Part shown: in pieces, positions 1-11,574 of the stretch
Position numbering within the stretch: the stretch's first letter is position 1
Layout of the letters: every line of letters starts with the position of its first letter
Assembly (NCBI GenBank): GCA_946800325.1
Contig: OX326961.1
Location: 39,856,543 to 39,920,542 of the forward strand
From: Luzula sylvatica
Lineage: Eukaryota; Streptophyta; Magnoliopsida; Poales; Juncaceae
Direction: 5' to 3'
Length of the DNA: 64,000 nt
Notes under the pieces: model-generated
The model's database searches: none
What the model was told of the DNA's origin: nothing
What the model saw: only the letters and a program-made list of their open reading frames with translations
Translations under genes and position numbers: made by a program

Positions 1-56
1 TTATCTTGTACTTGCTTTCTTTTTTCAGGGACAGATTTCTGAGTGTAAGGAAAAAA

Positions 57-247
57 CGGCGATTCTATGGTAGGATCTTTTTTTCAATTATTATACAAAT
101 TAACAAGGGTATTTTGGTATTTTTCAATTCTCTAGTTTAAATAATAATTAATGTAATGTTTGAAAAAAAAAAATTTAATTGACACGTTTTCAAAATAATT
201 ACTAATTCTCAAAATATCTTTTTGAAAAGGTTCTACCATAAAATCAC
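57..247. mobile_element. MITE-1 in copy A (Mutator-like, 9-bp TSD)
   Basis: A roughly 190-bp non-coding insert with inverted ends: GGCGATTCTATGGTAGGATC on the left, with its degenerate complement ending CTACCATAAAATCAC on the right. It is flanked by the 9-bp direct repeat AAGGAAAAA (47-55 and 248-256). The paralogous site in copy C (about 18450-18465) is empty, and copy B has the same insert. It therefore entered before A and B separated but after C split off. A 9-bp duplication suggests Mutator-type mobilisation. Confidence 0.75.
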
Positions 248-355
248 AAGGAAAAAATAAAGTTATATCCATGGAAATAAGAGATTTTCTTTTTCATAAT
301 GAGCTTACAACAAGTCTTTATTGTCAATGCATGAGTAGTTCTAAAATAGGAAACA

Positions 356-589
356 CGGGGAGTTCTATGATATACCTATTTTCTTATCATGGATCCATTT
401 TAAATTATTTTTTTCGAATATTGGTTAAATAATGATTTTTTTTTTGGTAAGATTCTAGTGTATATTTATCATTTAATGCTATCCCAAACATAAATTTTGT
501 ATAATTAATTAATAAATAGCTAAAATTCTTAAAATAATTTTTTCAAAGAATGTTCACGATAAGAAAATAGATTTATCATAGAACTTCCC
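356..589. mobile_element. MITE-3, long inverted ends, copy A only
   Basis: An AT-rich insert of about 234 bp, absent from copies B and C. The left end GGGAGTTCTATGATATACC and the complement of the right end (GGGAAGTTCTATGATAAATC) form inverted termini of roughly 35 bp. The flanks AGGAAACA and AAGAAACA look like a slightly diverged 8-bp target duplication. It has no coding capacity. Confidence 0.7.
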
Positions 590-654
590 AAGAAACAAAT
601 TTATCTTGAGTGTGTCACTGCTATTTGGGAGTGTCCATTACAAACTCAAGAGAG

Positions 655-800
655 TAATTTACAAGCACAAACGCAACACAAACGCAAATGCAAACACAAA
701 CACAAATGCATACGCAAACACAAACACCAAATAGTAATTTACAAGCACGAACGTACACAAGTGCAAAACACCAAAACAAATAGAAACGCAAACACAAACT
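655..800. repeat. CAAACG/CAAACA-rich simple repeat
   Basis: Degenerate hexamer-like repeats of the type CAAACGCAAACACAAA. The same stretch occurs in copy B (22381-22555, longer) and in copy C (18690-18800). The Cys/Val-rich reading frames across it are artefacts of the repeat. Confidence 0.7.
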
Positions 801-2499
801 CAAAAAGCACAATGCCCTAGTACTCAATGATAAGTACTCGCGGCTGGCGTGAGTTTCAACCTTGCCACTTTTATCAGGCGCTCATTTCTCTTCTATTAAA
901 TTCTTCTCCTCGGGAGCACTTGGAACGTGTGCTCGTTCTCAATGTTCTAGAGATTCTTCTTCTTTTTAAGGATATTTTAAGTTTTGAGTTTGATAGATTG
1001 TTAAGGATAAATTGATGAATATAGGATATATTTTCTTAATTAAGGAATATTCGATAGAAAAATAATTGCTGACTTACAACTCTCCATTTCGTCTATAATC
1101 GTGTTTGTTTTTGTATAATTAAATTGTATTATAACAGTTTAGTAATTACAACAAAATATATGGAAATTGGAATTTCTAGAAGGATGTTAATATAATCGAA
1201 CCTAATCAGTTTTAATGGAGTAACGACGGATTCATTACTCGTAATTGGTAGATATAATCGGATTGTTTGTAGTTAATATATCTGATACATTCCGTTTAAA
1301 GGTCATTCCGATAAATTCTCATTTAAGATAAAAAATATAAACAAAATGTCTAAAAATACATTGGCGGTAAGAATATCATATTTACTGAAAATAAGACCAT
1401 TGGGCTCCTTTTCCCTTTTTTCCTCTTCCTCTAAACCACCCTATATTGAGTTCTTTTTCTCAATTTTGAAAGAAATAAAAAAGAAAAATGGAAGAGGAAA
1501 AGGAAAAGCAAAAAGAAGAACAAGAAGAAGAGGAGAAAGTTTATAAGATAAAAGCATATAGATTAAAGGTGGTAATCGATTCGAATTTCGAAAATAGAAC
1601 TTGCGTAATTATCGAGAGCGGCATTAACAATGCCCTCATCCACAGCTCCCATCCATTCTCCGTATGGCTTCTCTTGCCTTTTTCGTCCTTTCAGCCTGCC
1701 AAAAAAAATGTATACGCATCAATTACACAATGATAAGTACAAAATAAATAAATTTATATGAATAAATTATCTAAATAGATTGCCTTTATATTAATTATAT
1801 CACAACGATAACATAGCTTTCGAGAGAGCCCATCTTATAAAACCACATGATGTATGTATCATAACTACTCGATTTCTCATATATAAACAAACAAGCTCAT
1901 AATTTCCCGTGAAATGCGACATCATTATATCAAGTTAATCATTGAATGCAAGGTACTAAATAAGTGAACATTTTTGTATAGAATTAGATGATCGTGATTT
2001 ACTAATTGTTTTCTCGACTTCAGATCATCAAACTCTCGAGAACAATTTTTGCGGCAATGTAAAAATCAATTTTGCAATTAATGCGATTCCATTTTGTAGG
2101 TGTATATCGTATAACTAATAATTAATTGAAAATTCGAAAACATATGTCGAACCGTATATAACAAAATTCGAAAGCTGCAATTTTCTACCTGATAATTCGT
2201 AGAACATTTCCTGGTCCATTCATTCTGAATTTGTGCTTATCATGTCCAATGAAGCATGAAAAGCTTAGAACTCTTTTCATCACCAAATATAAGTTCATTT
2301 TTATGGCAGGGGGTAAATTTCATATAGATGAAATTAGGCAAAGCCTATTTCACACAAGAAAAAAAGAGATGGAGATAGAAAATGAAGAATTCTTTGATAG
2401 ATGGAAAAATGGAAGAGGGTAAGATTCTAGTTTGGTTGCAATGGATATGCATTATGGTTTGGTTCCTTATATAAGAAATTAGGATATGCATCTACTGAG

Positions 2500-2589
2500 A
2501 GTTCAATGAACATAATAACCCAGTTCAATGAATTTTGATAGGTAGTTCAATGAACATAATAGCTTAGTTCAATGAATTTTGATAGGTTC
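2500..2589. repeat. About 44-bp minisatellite, copy A
   Basis: Two partial units of a repeat starting GTTCAATGAACATAATA and ending GAATTTTGATAGG. Copy C has about three units (19878-20045) and copy B one and a half (24260-24365). The LINE junction falls at the end of this repeat. Confidence 0.7.
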
Positions 2590-3803
2590 GAGGCATTAAA
2601 TATAATAAAAGAAAATTGGAGGTCATCTTACAAGGGTGCTTGCAAAGCAAAAAAATTTAATGCCAAAATCTTCAACGTCAAGAAAATATTGCGGTCATGG
2701 GCAAATACTAAATTCGACCACTTAAACCCCAAATTAGAAGTCGCCAAATATCTCATCACTCAACTCGATTTGGCAGAGGAAACACGCAATCTATCTCCAG
2801 AAGAAACTAAGTTAAGAATCTTTCTAAAAGAGGAAGCTTTGAAACTGGCAAATATCCAGGAACAAAAGTGGAAGCTTCGATCGGCATGTAATTGGTTGAA
2901 ACTAGGAGACCAAAATACATCTTACTTTCATGCCATAGCATCCCTAAAAATCCAAGGTAACCATATCCCCAAAATAAACTTACAAAACGAAGAAATAACT
3001 TCAACCTCCGAAATACTAAGGGCTTTTACAGAATATTATGAGTCGATCCTAGGAACGGAATTCAAAACACCAATCCAGTATAATCTCTCAACTATTTATA
3101 CATCTCCATTGGTGACGCTCACAACCCTCTCCTCCCCCTTCACGGAAGAAGAAATTAAATCATCCATCATGAACATATCCAAAGGCAAAACCTCCGGACT
3201 AGATGGCCTACCAATAGAATTTTTCCAACTTAACTGGCAAGTAATAAAATCGGACGTTCTGGATATCGTCTCAAGCTTCCAAAACCACACTTTGGATCTT
3301 AGACCGATTAACCAAGCACAAATAACCCTTATCCCAAAAATACAAGGTGCTCACACTCTCCAAGACTTTAGACCAATAAGTATTATCACGGCTATGGTCA
3401 AAATCTTATCGAAAACGTTGGCGTCAAGGCTGCAACCTCTACTACCATCCCTAATAAACCAGCGCCAATCAGCCTTCATCAAAAAAAGGTCAATTATCGA
3501 AACCTTCTTAGTGGCCAGAGAACTACTCTCCAACTTTCATAAAAGGAAAATTCCGGCAGTTATGATTAAGTTAGATTTCACAAAAGCTTTTGATAATATT
3601 TCATGGGATTTCCTTCAGCAAGTTCTTATCGCAAGAGGATTCCCGAACACATGGATACTATGGATATTATCTATCCTAAAATCCTCATCATCCATAATAA
3701 AACTCAATGGACAAGAAGGACCATCAATCAAACACCAAAAGGGCCTTAGACAAGGTGATCCCTTATCTCCTCTACTTTTTAATCTAGTAGTAGACACACT
3801 ACA
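2590..3803 (+). pseudogene. LINE reverse transcriptase, N-terminal half
   Basis: An open frame of about 400 codons that begins in the endonuclease-RT linker (LKLGDQNTSYFHA is the usual motif just before RT). It continues into RT with SGLDGLPIEFF, LIPKI, DFRPIS, IKLDFTKAFDNISW and GLRQGDPLSPLLFN. The frame is open back to an ATG at 2572 in the host flank, but that ATG is not an original LINE start. It stops at the Copia-1 insertion, just before the FADD catalytic block, which resumes at 12557. Before that insertion the RT frame looks to have been intact, so loss of function came from 5' truncation and then from the Copia insertion. Confidence 0.9.
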
Positions 3804-4774
3804 TGAAAGAAATACAGTTTCGGATCAACCGTAAAAGTGTACACAAGGATAAACGAATGTAGTCGTACATTCGTGGCCATAACTTTCAGTGGGAAAATCC
3901 AATTAGAATGGTTCAAATTGGGTTAGATAGATAATGAGATTATCTACAACCTTCATATAGAAATATATTTCATATGAACGAAGTATAAGTGTCGTTTCTG
4001 TGAAATACCGAAAGGGTGCAACAGTATGACATACAGTTAGTAAAACAGTCATAACTTTTGCATACGAACTCCAATTGGGCTGGGCCAAATTGGGGTGAGT
4101 AGATAATAAGATTATCTACAACTTTCGTGTTGGTTGAGTTTCTGCCAGAGAAATTTATCAATTTCGTCTGGACAGAATACTGAACAGGTTCATACAGTTT
4201 TCTGTGTGAAAGGGTGTATATTGGATATACATGCCTTTTGGCTAATCCTTATCCTATTAGGTATAAATAGGATTTTCTCTCTCATCTTCACTAAGGGAAT
4301 TCAGAAGTAATTCAAAGCAATATTCTGCCCAAGACACAAGAAAAAGAGCAAATTCAGATTTGATCTTTTGTGAGTGAAAAGGCACGAAGAGAGATTAATA
4401 GAGAATCGATCGAGATCAAGCAAGTGCACCGATACATCATCTAGGCAGGTGTATCCGTGTCCGGCGTCTTCCGACTCAAGGTGGATACGTGTGGAGGAGC
4501 AACACTTGGGGCTCTCCGTTGTGATCGAACCGAAGGATCGAAGAACGGGAACGAACGGTGAAGGACGCACGGTGTGGGACGCGCGTAAAGTCACCAACGT
4601 GACCGGAGGAATAGGAGGCAGCGATCAACCCTTCGTGTTCCATCAATTTGGAACTGGTATGGATCTAACCTTCTATTTGCATCGTACCCTCGAAGTCGTG
4701 GCGTGATCTCGGGAATCGGGGAATCGGACCGGGCCTACATATCCGCTGCGCGGGCCCGGGGATATTCCCCAACA
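3804..4774 (+). repeat. Copia-1 5' LTR
   Basis: Runs TGAAAGAAATACAG...CCCCAACA, with TG/CA ends. The U3 part (3840-4200) carries two degenerate units of about 170 bp, each with a run like GATAATGAGATTATCTACAA and a stretch like CAATTGGGCTGGGCC. A TATAAATA box lies at 4262-4269. The 3' part is GC-richer and ends GCGCGGGCCCGGGGATATTC. Confidence 0.95.
4262..4269 (+). promoter_or_regulatory. Copia-1 LTR TATA box
   Basis: TATAAATA inside the 5' LTR; the same box is at 12033-12040 in the 3' LTR. Position suggests that U3 ends about 30 bp downstream. Confidence 0.75.
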
Positions 4775-4790
4775 GTGGTATCAGAGCGAT
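4775..4790 (+). other. Copia-1 primer-binding site
   Basis: TGGTATCAGAGC begins 1 bp after the LTR. This is the standard plant Copia site complementary to the 3' end of initiator Met-tRNA. Confidence 0.95.
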
Positions 4791-5084
4791 CGCCATCGAT
4801 TCGAGGGTCGAATCATAGTCGTATATTAGATATACGCACGGGTTATCAAAATTCGTACCCGTTTGCATGATGTTACATATTTAGAATGTCAAATTCCATT
4901 AAAATCACAAGTGAAATTCGCTAGAGATCGATCAATAGTTGATTGAGAGTATCTAGGAATAATCGTGAAAAGATTTCATGATTGATCGTTTTGGAAACGA
5001 GCGAAAACAGCAGTGCAAAAATCGCAACGGACACTGTAGCAAATACAGGAAATTGAGAATTTTTCGAAAAAACACATATTCTGT

Positions 5085-5535
5085 TATAACGGACTTGGTG
5101 TCCGTTGTAACGGACCCTGTATAGGATGCGGGGGTGTGAGGAGGACCGTGAAAACTGCATATTCCGTTGTAACGGACTTGGAGTCCGTTGTAACGGACCT
5201 TGTATCTGATACGAGGTTGCGGGGATGCCTAGGGTGTCTATTGGAGTCCGTTGTAACGGACTGGGTCCGTTGTAACGGAGCTCTACACAGTTGGTCCGTT
5301 GTAACGGACTGTATGTTGCGTTGTAACGGACTGGTCTCTGGAAATTTGGACGAAAGTTTGCAGAAAATAGCGTTGTAACGGACCTAGGTTGCGTTGTAAC
5401 GGACATGTTTCTGGCAAAATTTGGCCAAACTCCGAAATAAATAGCGTTGTAACGGACTGGACTTCCGTTGTAACGGAGTGCCAAGTATACTGGAGGTCCG
5501 TTGTAACGGACTATGTTGCGTTACAACGGACTGGT
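5085..5535. repeat. Paired palindrome array in the Copia-1 leader
   Basis: About 14 copies of a near-perfect dyad, GTCCGTTGTAACGGAC or close variants (a few start GCGTT, one has GTTATAAC, one GTTACAAC). Most come in pairs whose starts are 19-22 bp apart, typically 21. The pairs themselves are irregularly spaced. The array lies between the PBS and gag. Its reading frames are not coding. Confidence 0.95.
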
Positions 5536-6315
5536 TTCTGGTTGCTGATTTTGTTTTCGTGATAACTTTGGCTACACAACTTGGAATTTTGAGTTCTTTA
5601 TATCGATTTGATCGGCATCAATCATACTAGCATATAATTAGATAATTATTTAGAATAATTAGACTCCCAAATAAATACATATGCATTTATGAAAATCTTG
5701 TGATTGTGATATAATTGGATTATGTCACGGATTTAGAAACATGCAATGGCATGATCCCTCATAATATTTAAGTCATGGCAATGCCTTCCATATCCACAAC
5801 CATCGAGATTGATATGACATAGTGCGTGGTTTCAGGCCATAGTCGGGCACGTACTATTGTATATATTGGTGCGGGTGGTAAGCGTTAATTGGGGACTCAC
5901 GTGGTTTCAGGCCATAGTCGGGCACGTGAGTAGTTCAATTGAACGATACGATGGATATGGTTATGACTTAACCGTCCAAGCCAATCCGATTGGAGTTCGG
6001 GGCATAGATAGGATGCACACACGGAACTGGGATTGTATTGGATACGATCCATCACCGAAATCCTATAAAGGTTCAAGAGTCGTATTGGATACGATTGGAT
6101 TTAATCCTACCTAAAATATCGAGATCTCATTTGTCGGCCATAGTCACTTATGGGAGGATCGTAAAATATGGGTCTTGAGTGTTATGGACTTGGAGTCCCG
6201 TATCGGTATGAGGGTTATCGATTCGATAAAATAACACTATCATATAATCATCATATAAGCCCTATAAGATAAGTACGCAACGTTAGTAATCAATCTTTCA
6301 CTTCATTTGTAGATC
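5536..6315 (+). other. Copia-1 leader, remainder
   Basis: Non-coding leader between the dyad array and gag. It is clearly homologous to the minus-strand leaders of Copia-2 (about 37160-38000) and Copia-3 (about 60480-61260). It contains repeated short blocks of the type GGTTTCAGGCCATAGTCGG (about 5830 and 5905, with a shorter one near 6134). In Copia-2 and -3 the matching block reads GGTTAAGGCCAAAGCCGAC. Confidence 0.75.
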
Positions 6316-9300
6316 ATGTCTTCTAGTAACACCAACACCATGTCGATTAGATCGACTTTAGAAAAGGATAAGCTAGTGGGTCGGAACTATTTTGACTGGC
6401 ACCGAAACCTGAGAATAGTTCTCAGGCAAGAGGGCAAGAGTCACGTATTGGATACGGAACTAGTGGAACCGGGCCCCGATGCTACGGCCGAAGAAAAGGC
6501 CGCGTTTGAGAAACTTAAGAAGGACTCAAATGATGTTACGTGCCTCATGTTGGCATGTATGGACGCTAGTCTTCAAAAGCAGTTTGAGGACTCGGATGCG
6601 CACATCATAGACGTTGTGCTCAAGGAAATGTTCCAAGAGCAGGAGCGTATTGAACGGTTCAGTACGCTCAAAGAGTTGGTAAACTGCAAGATGCCTTCGG
6701 GGTCTTCGGTTAGCTCTCACGTTTTGAAGGTGCAAGCTCTCATAGACCGTCTTGAGAAGCTAGGAGAGAAATTGTCGAAGATTATGCAACAAGATTTGAT
6801 CTTGTGTGCATTTCCTCCAATGTTTTCTCCGTTCGTGACTAACTATCACATGCATTCGATGGATAAGACGATCCCTGAGCTTCACGGAATGCTCAAGAAT
6901 TTTGAATCAGAGACGTTAAAGTCGTCCGGAGAGAACAGGGCAAGAGTTGCCGGAAATGTTCTCACAATTCAGAATAAGGATCGTAAGAGATCAAAGTCCA
7001 AGGGCGGATCGGCTAAGAAACGTTCGAAGCCGAATAAAAAGGGAAAGGAGAAATCCAAGGATGAGACGTGCTTTCATTGTCACAAGGCTGGACATTGGAA
7101 GCGCGATTGCAAGTCTTACCTCGAGGAGGTGAAGAAGGGCAAGGCGGTTTCAGCGACCGGCCTCTCAGGTATTAACGTTATTGAAGTTAATATTTCAACT
7201 ATGACTAATTGGGTATTGGATACCGGTTGTGGGACTCATATTTGTCGAAATATGCAGGTTCTTCAAAATAGTCGAAGGTTGGAAAAGGGTGAAGTCGATC
7301 TACGCGTCGGGAATGGAGCAAGAGTTGTTGCGTTTGCCGTAGGAGTAGTTAATTTGACTTTACCTAGTGGACTTATTTTAGTACTAAATAATTGTTATTA
7401 TGTACCGACATTATGTAAGAACATAATAAGTGTGTCGAAACTGGCCAATGATGGCTATGAATTCGTTATTAGGAATAATGAGTTTTCGATATGTAAGGAT
7501 TCTATTATCTATGGAAATGTTCTGTTAGAAAATGGTCTTTATGTGTTGGATTTCGATCACGGAAATAATAAGTCGATATATAACGTTAATGTAAAAAGGA
7601 TTAACTCTAAAGTTGATAATCGGACTTTCTTTTGGCATTGTCGTCTCGGTCATGTGAATGAGAAACGCATTGCTAGACTCCATAAAGATGGAATGCTAGA
7701 CTCATTTGAATTGGATTCATTTGGGAATTGCGAATCTTGTTTACTTGGCAAGATGACTAAGGCGCCGTTCTCCAAGGTCGGAGAGCGGTCCAACGATCTA
7801 TTGGAACTCATACATTCCGATGTGTGTGGACCGATGAGCATCGAGGCAAGAGGAGGCTATCGATACTTTGTTACGTTTACGGACGATCATAGTAGATATG
7901 GATATATCTATTTGATGCGTACTAAAGCGGAGACCTTTGAAAAGTTCAAAGAGTTTCAAAACGAAGTTGAAAATCAACTTGGCAAGAAAATTAAAGCCAT
8001 TCGATCGGATCGAGGTGGCGAATATTTGAGCTATGAGTTTGAAGATCATCTAAAAGATTGTGGAATAGTTCCACAATGGACTCCGGCAGGAACACCACAA
8101 TGGAATGGCGTGTCCGAGAGGAGGAATCGGACCTTGTTGGACATGGTTCGCTCTATGATGAGTCAAACTTCCCTTCCAAAATCGTTTTGGGGATTTGCCC
8201 TTGAGACAGCGGCTTTCTTGTTGAACCGCATACCTTCTAAATCGGTACATAAGACGCCATATGAGATGTGGTTTGGAAATTCTCCAAAGTTGTCTTTTGT
8301 TAAGATTTGGGGTTGTGAAGCATATGTTCGAAAATTGATTTCGGATAAGCTCGAACCCAAATCTGAAAAATGTTTATTTGTCGGGTATCCTAAGGAAACA
8401 AAAGGATATTATTTCTATCTTCCAATCGAAAATAAAGTTTTCGTAGCTCGAAGAGGAGTCTTCCTTGAGGAGGATTTTATCTCTAGGCGAGTGAATGGGA
8501 CTGAAATAGATCTTGAAGAAATTCGAGACCCGCAAACGAATGTTGAACCGATGAACGCTGATCCGATTTCCTCAAATGTTGAGGATCCGGAGTCAAGTGC
8601 ACAAGGCGCAGTTCGTAGATCGGGTAGGATTCGTCAAGAGCCTATACGATATGGTTTTATCGTGGCAAATGACGATGAAGTCGAATTCATAGATGATGAA
8701 CCGACATCTTATCGCGAGGCTATGAAAAGCGAAGATTCCGATAAGTGGCAAACTGCCATGAAATCCGAGATTCAATCCATGTACGATAATCAAGTTTGGA
8801 ACTTGATTGATCCACCTCCCGGGGTTAAACCAGTGGGATGTAAATGGGTCTTCAAGAAGAAGACCGACATGGATGGGAATGTAAACACTTATAAAGCACG
8901 GCTTGTGGCGAAAGGTTTCAAACAAATTCATGGTGTAGACTATGAAGAAACGTTTTCTCCAGTAGCAATGCTTAAATCCATACGGATCTTACTTGCTATT
9001 TCTGCGTATTATGATTACGAGATTTGGCAAATGGATGTCAAAACCGCATTCCTTAACGGGAACTTAGAAGAGGATGTGTACATGACACAGCCCGAGGGTT
9101 TTGTCGATTCGAAGAGTCCGAATAAAGTGTGCAAGTTGCAACGATCCATTTATGGATTGAAGCAAGCTTCTCGGAGTTGGAATATACGTTTCGATGAAGT
9201 TATACGAGAATATAATTTCGTGAAAAACGTAGAAGAACCTTGTGTATACAAGAAGGTTAGTGGGAGCCGCGTAGTATTTCTTGTACTATATGTAGACGAC

Positions 9301-10268
9301 ATCTTGATCATAGGAAACGACATTCCGATGCTTACGGATGTTAAGAAGTATTTAAATACTCGTTTCGCTATGAAAGATTTGGGCGAGGCCGCTTATATAT
9401 TAGGCGTGAGGATTTATAGAGATAGATCCAAGAAGTTACTCGGCTTGAGTCAAAGCACGTACATCGACAAAGTGTTGAAACGGTTTTCAATGCAAAATTC
9501 GAAGAAAGGACTTCTTCCAATGTCGAGTGGCATATCGTATTCTAAAGCTCAATGTCCGACATCGAGCGAAGATAAGAATGCGATGAGTATTGTTCCATAC
9601 GCTTCGGCGGTTGGATCAATTATGTATGCCAATATTTGTACGCGCCCCGATGTGTCGTATGCATTGAGCGTCGTTTCGCGTTACCAATCTAATCCAGGGG
9701 ATATGCATTGGATCGCGGTTAAGAACATCCTTAAGTACTTACGAAGAACTAAGGATCAATTTCTAATTTATGGTGGAAAGACATCCGGGTTGGTCATCAA
9801 TGGATATACCGACGCCAGTTTCCAAACATGTGTCGATGACTTTCGATCACAAAGCGGATACGTGTTTTGTCTAAATGGTGGAGCGGTAGTTTGGAAGAGT
9901 TCCAAACAACCCACGATAGCAGACTCTACAACTGAATCGGAGTATATTGCGAGGCGGTTTGGATCAAGAAGTTTGTGTCGGAGCTTGGTGTAGTCCCGAG
10001 CATCTCGGAACCTGTAGTTGTGTATTGCGACAATACGGGCGCAATAGCACAATCCAAGGAACCGAGGGCACATCACCGCTCCAAGCACATACTCAGAAAA
10101 TTTCACTTGATCCGTGAGATTTTGCAAAGGAAGGATGTGATCATTGAGAAGATTGATACTGACAGGAATGTTGCGGACCCGTTTACTAAGCCACTCTCGC
10201 AAGCTAAGCACGATTATCATGCGAAAGCTATAGGTTTGAGATACCTAGAGGAGGAAGAGAGTAGTTAG
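6316..10268 (+). pseudogene. Copia-1 gag-pol polyprotein, frameshifted in RNase H
   Basis: A single frame of 1225 codons (6316-9993), followed in another frame by the last 97 codons (to 10268). In order it contains: an N-terminal gag domain (about residues 1-210); a CCHC zinc knuckle, CFHCHKAGHWKRDC (about 250); an aspartic protease with WVLDTGCGTHIC; the pre-integrase HHCC region (FFWHCRLGH); integrase with D, D and E in HSDVCGP, IRSDRGGEY and NGVSERRN; RT with WQMDVKTAFLNG and LYVDDILI; and RNase H with DSTTESEYIA. Just after that motif the frame shifts: about 19 nt appear deleted between two GCG-type codons, and the true frame resumes as AVWIKKFVSELG-like sequence. All other catalytic motifs look intact. 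The deletion probably abolishes RNase H, so this copy is likely dead despite its youth. Confidence 0.92.
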
Positions 10269-11308
10269 TTATCTAAAACGATAATTTCGTAGGACGAGAT
10301 TAGTCTAATAGATTAGTAAACGTTGTATCACCCCAAACTTATCTTATAGTAATGCAATTTCAGAATTTTAAAATTTTTCATTTTTGCATCTATCTTATAT
10401 GCAAATTGTGTGCTGGGTTGTGTAATATGATTGTTACATGAACCTTGATTTGAACTTGTGTGGACGTCGACATGGTTGAGGACCATGTGCAGCGAAACCG
10501 TCACACTTAAAGTGTCATTTCTAAACATCCCTAGTCGCGGATCAGCTTGCTTAAGAGAGAAGCATTTCTATTATTAGATAATAGACTGAACGCGTACACT
10601 AGTACGTTTGCCGAGGAGATGATTATGTTTTGCTAATCATGGGACAAAGGAGTTTGTCGAATCGGGAACGTAGATATATGTTAGGTTACATGTATTGGAT
10701 ATGACCGAAGCCGCGAGACCATGACATGGTTTAGTCATTATAGATGGACTTGCGACGGATGGGGTTTTAGATTCTTCATACTTGAGGGGATCATTGATTG
10801 TGTTACGTGCGTAACACAATGCTTTGATATGATCTTACGCTTACCGTAACAGGGAGTTAAAAGGGTCATCGTTGGGTATTGTCCGAAACACGGAATTCAA
10901 TGTGAGTCTCCAAGATAGGAATTGTTTATTCCGAAAGGAAGAGATATCTCTTAGGCGCCGCTCGATGAGTCGATTAACGAAAACTGTGGCCACAATCAAT
11001 GATATTAATGGTTAATATCGATTGAAATTTGTTAACTCAACTCGGAATCGGGGAATAAGTGTAGTTAATCAAATTATAAGGATGACTATTACCATGCCTT
11101 TTGATTAACGGATATCGTAAACAAGAGAACTAGTAACCGCTATTCGAGATAGGCACAATGATCACAATCATTTTTCGTTTAACATGGGTAGCTATGATGG
11201 AGTGACTAGATCCCGCTCATGAGCTTGTAGGCATTGGAAACAACCTACTACCATATTTAAGTCGAACCTACATGGTCACACAACGAGTCGTACTAAGTCG
11301 GGCTTGAT
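10269..11308 (+). other. Conserved non-coding block after Copia-1 pol
   Basis: About 1 kb without a convincing ORF. Most of it (about 10450-11300) is nearly identical to the reverse complement of 32700-33610 in Copia-2, even though Copia-2 pol is badly decayed. Shared landmarks include GGCGCCGCTCGATGAGTCGA and GTTACGTGCGTAACACAATG. Normally this block runs into the polypurine tract and 3' LTR; here it breaks off at GGGCTTGAT. Confidence 0.85.
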
Positions 11309-11574
11309 CATAAAAGGAAAATTCCGGCAGTTATGATTAAGTTAGATTTCACAAAAGCTTTTGATAATATTTCATGGGATTTCCTTCAGCAAGTTCTTAT
11401 CGCAAGAGGATTCCCGAACACATGGATACTATGGATATTATCTATCCTAAAATCCTCATCATCCATAATAAAACTCAATGGACAAGAAGGACCATCAATC
11501 AAACACCAAAAGGGCCTTAGACAAGGTGATCCCTTATCTCCTCTACTTTTTAATCTAGTAGTAGACACACTACA
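11309..11574 (+). repeat. 266-bp LINE segment copied next to the Copia-1 3' LTR
   Basis: Identical by eye over 266 bp to LINE positions 3538-3803, ending in the very target site CTACA that flanks the 5' LTR. It replaces the end of the Copia internal region and its polypurine tract. It encodes part of LINE RT again, but only as a duplicate fragment. Confidence 0.95.

Larger units (their letters stand above)
1..2589. repeat. Duplicated SDR downstream flank, copy A (left part)
   Basis: This stretch matches 21965-24325 (copy B) closely along its length and 18400-20040 (copy C) more loosely. In copies B and C the same sequence directly follows a tropinone-reductase-like SDR end, so copy A is inferred to be the 3' flank of another SDR unit lying left of the window. 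It holds no convincing gene. Two MITEs, a CAAACG-rich stretch and a short minisatellite lie within it. Homology to copy B stops at about 2589, where the LINE begins, and resumes at 14059. Confidence 0.8.

Noticed and set aside
1488..1733. 81-codon Glu/Lys-rich ORF also present at 23248-23493
   Set aside because: Its duplication reflects the SDR-flank duplication. The first half is low-complexity GAA/AAG sequence and there is no domain or start-context support.
4374..4706. 110-codon ORF repeated at 12145-12477
   Set aside because: Lies wholly inside the two Copia-1 LTRs (R/U5 region); it is an LTR reading frame, not a gene.
5085..5535. Possible CRISPR-like array of short palindromic repeats
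   Set aside because: Eukaryotic retrotransposon leader; repeats are short and spacers are short, irregular and partly repeated, with no cas genes. Repeats are better read as paired dyads.
5857..6114. 85-codon ORF in the Copia-1 leader
   Set aside because: The homologous leader segments in Copia-2 and Copia-3 do not preserve the frame.
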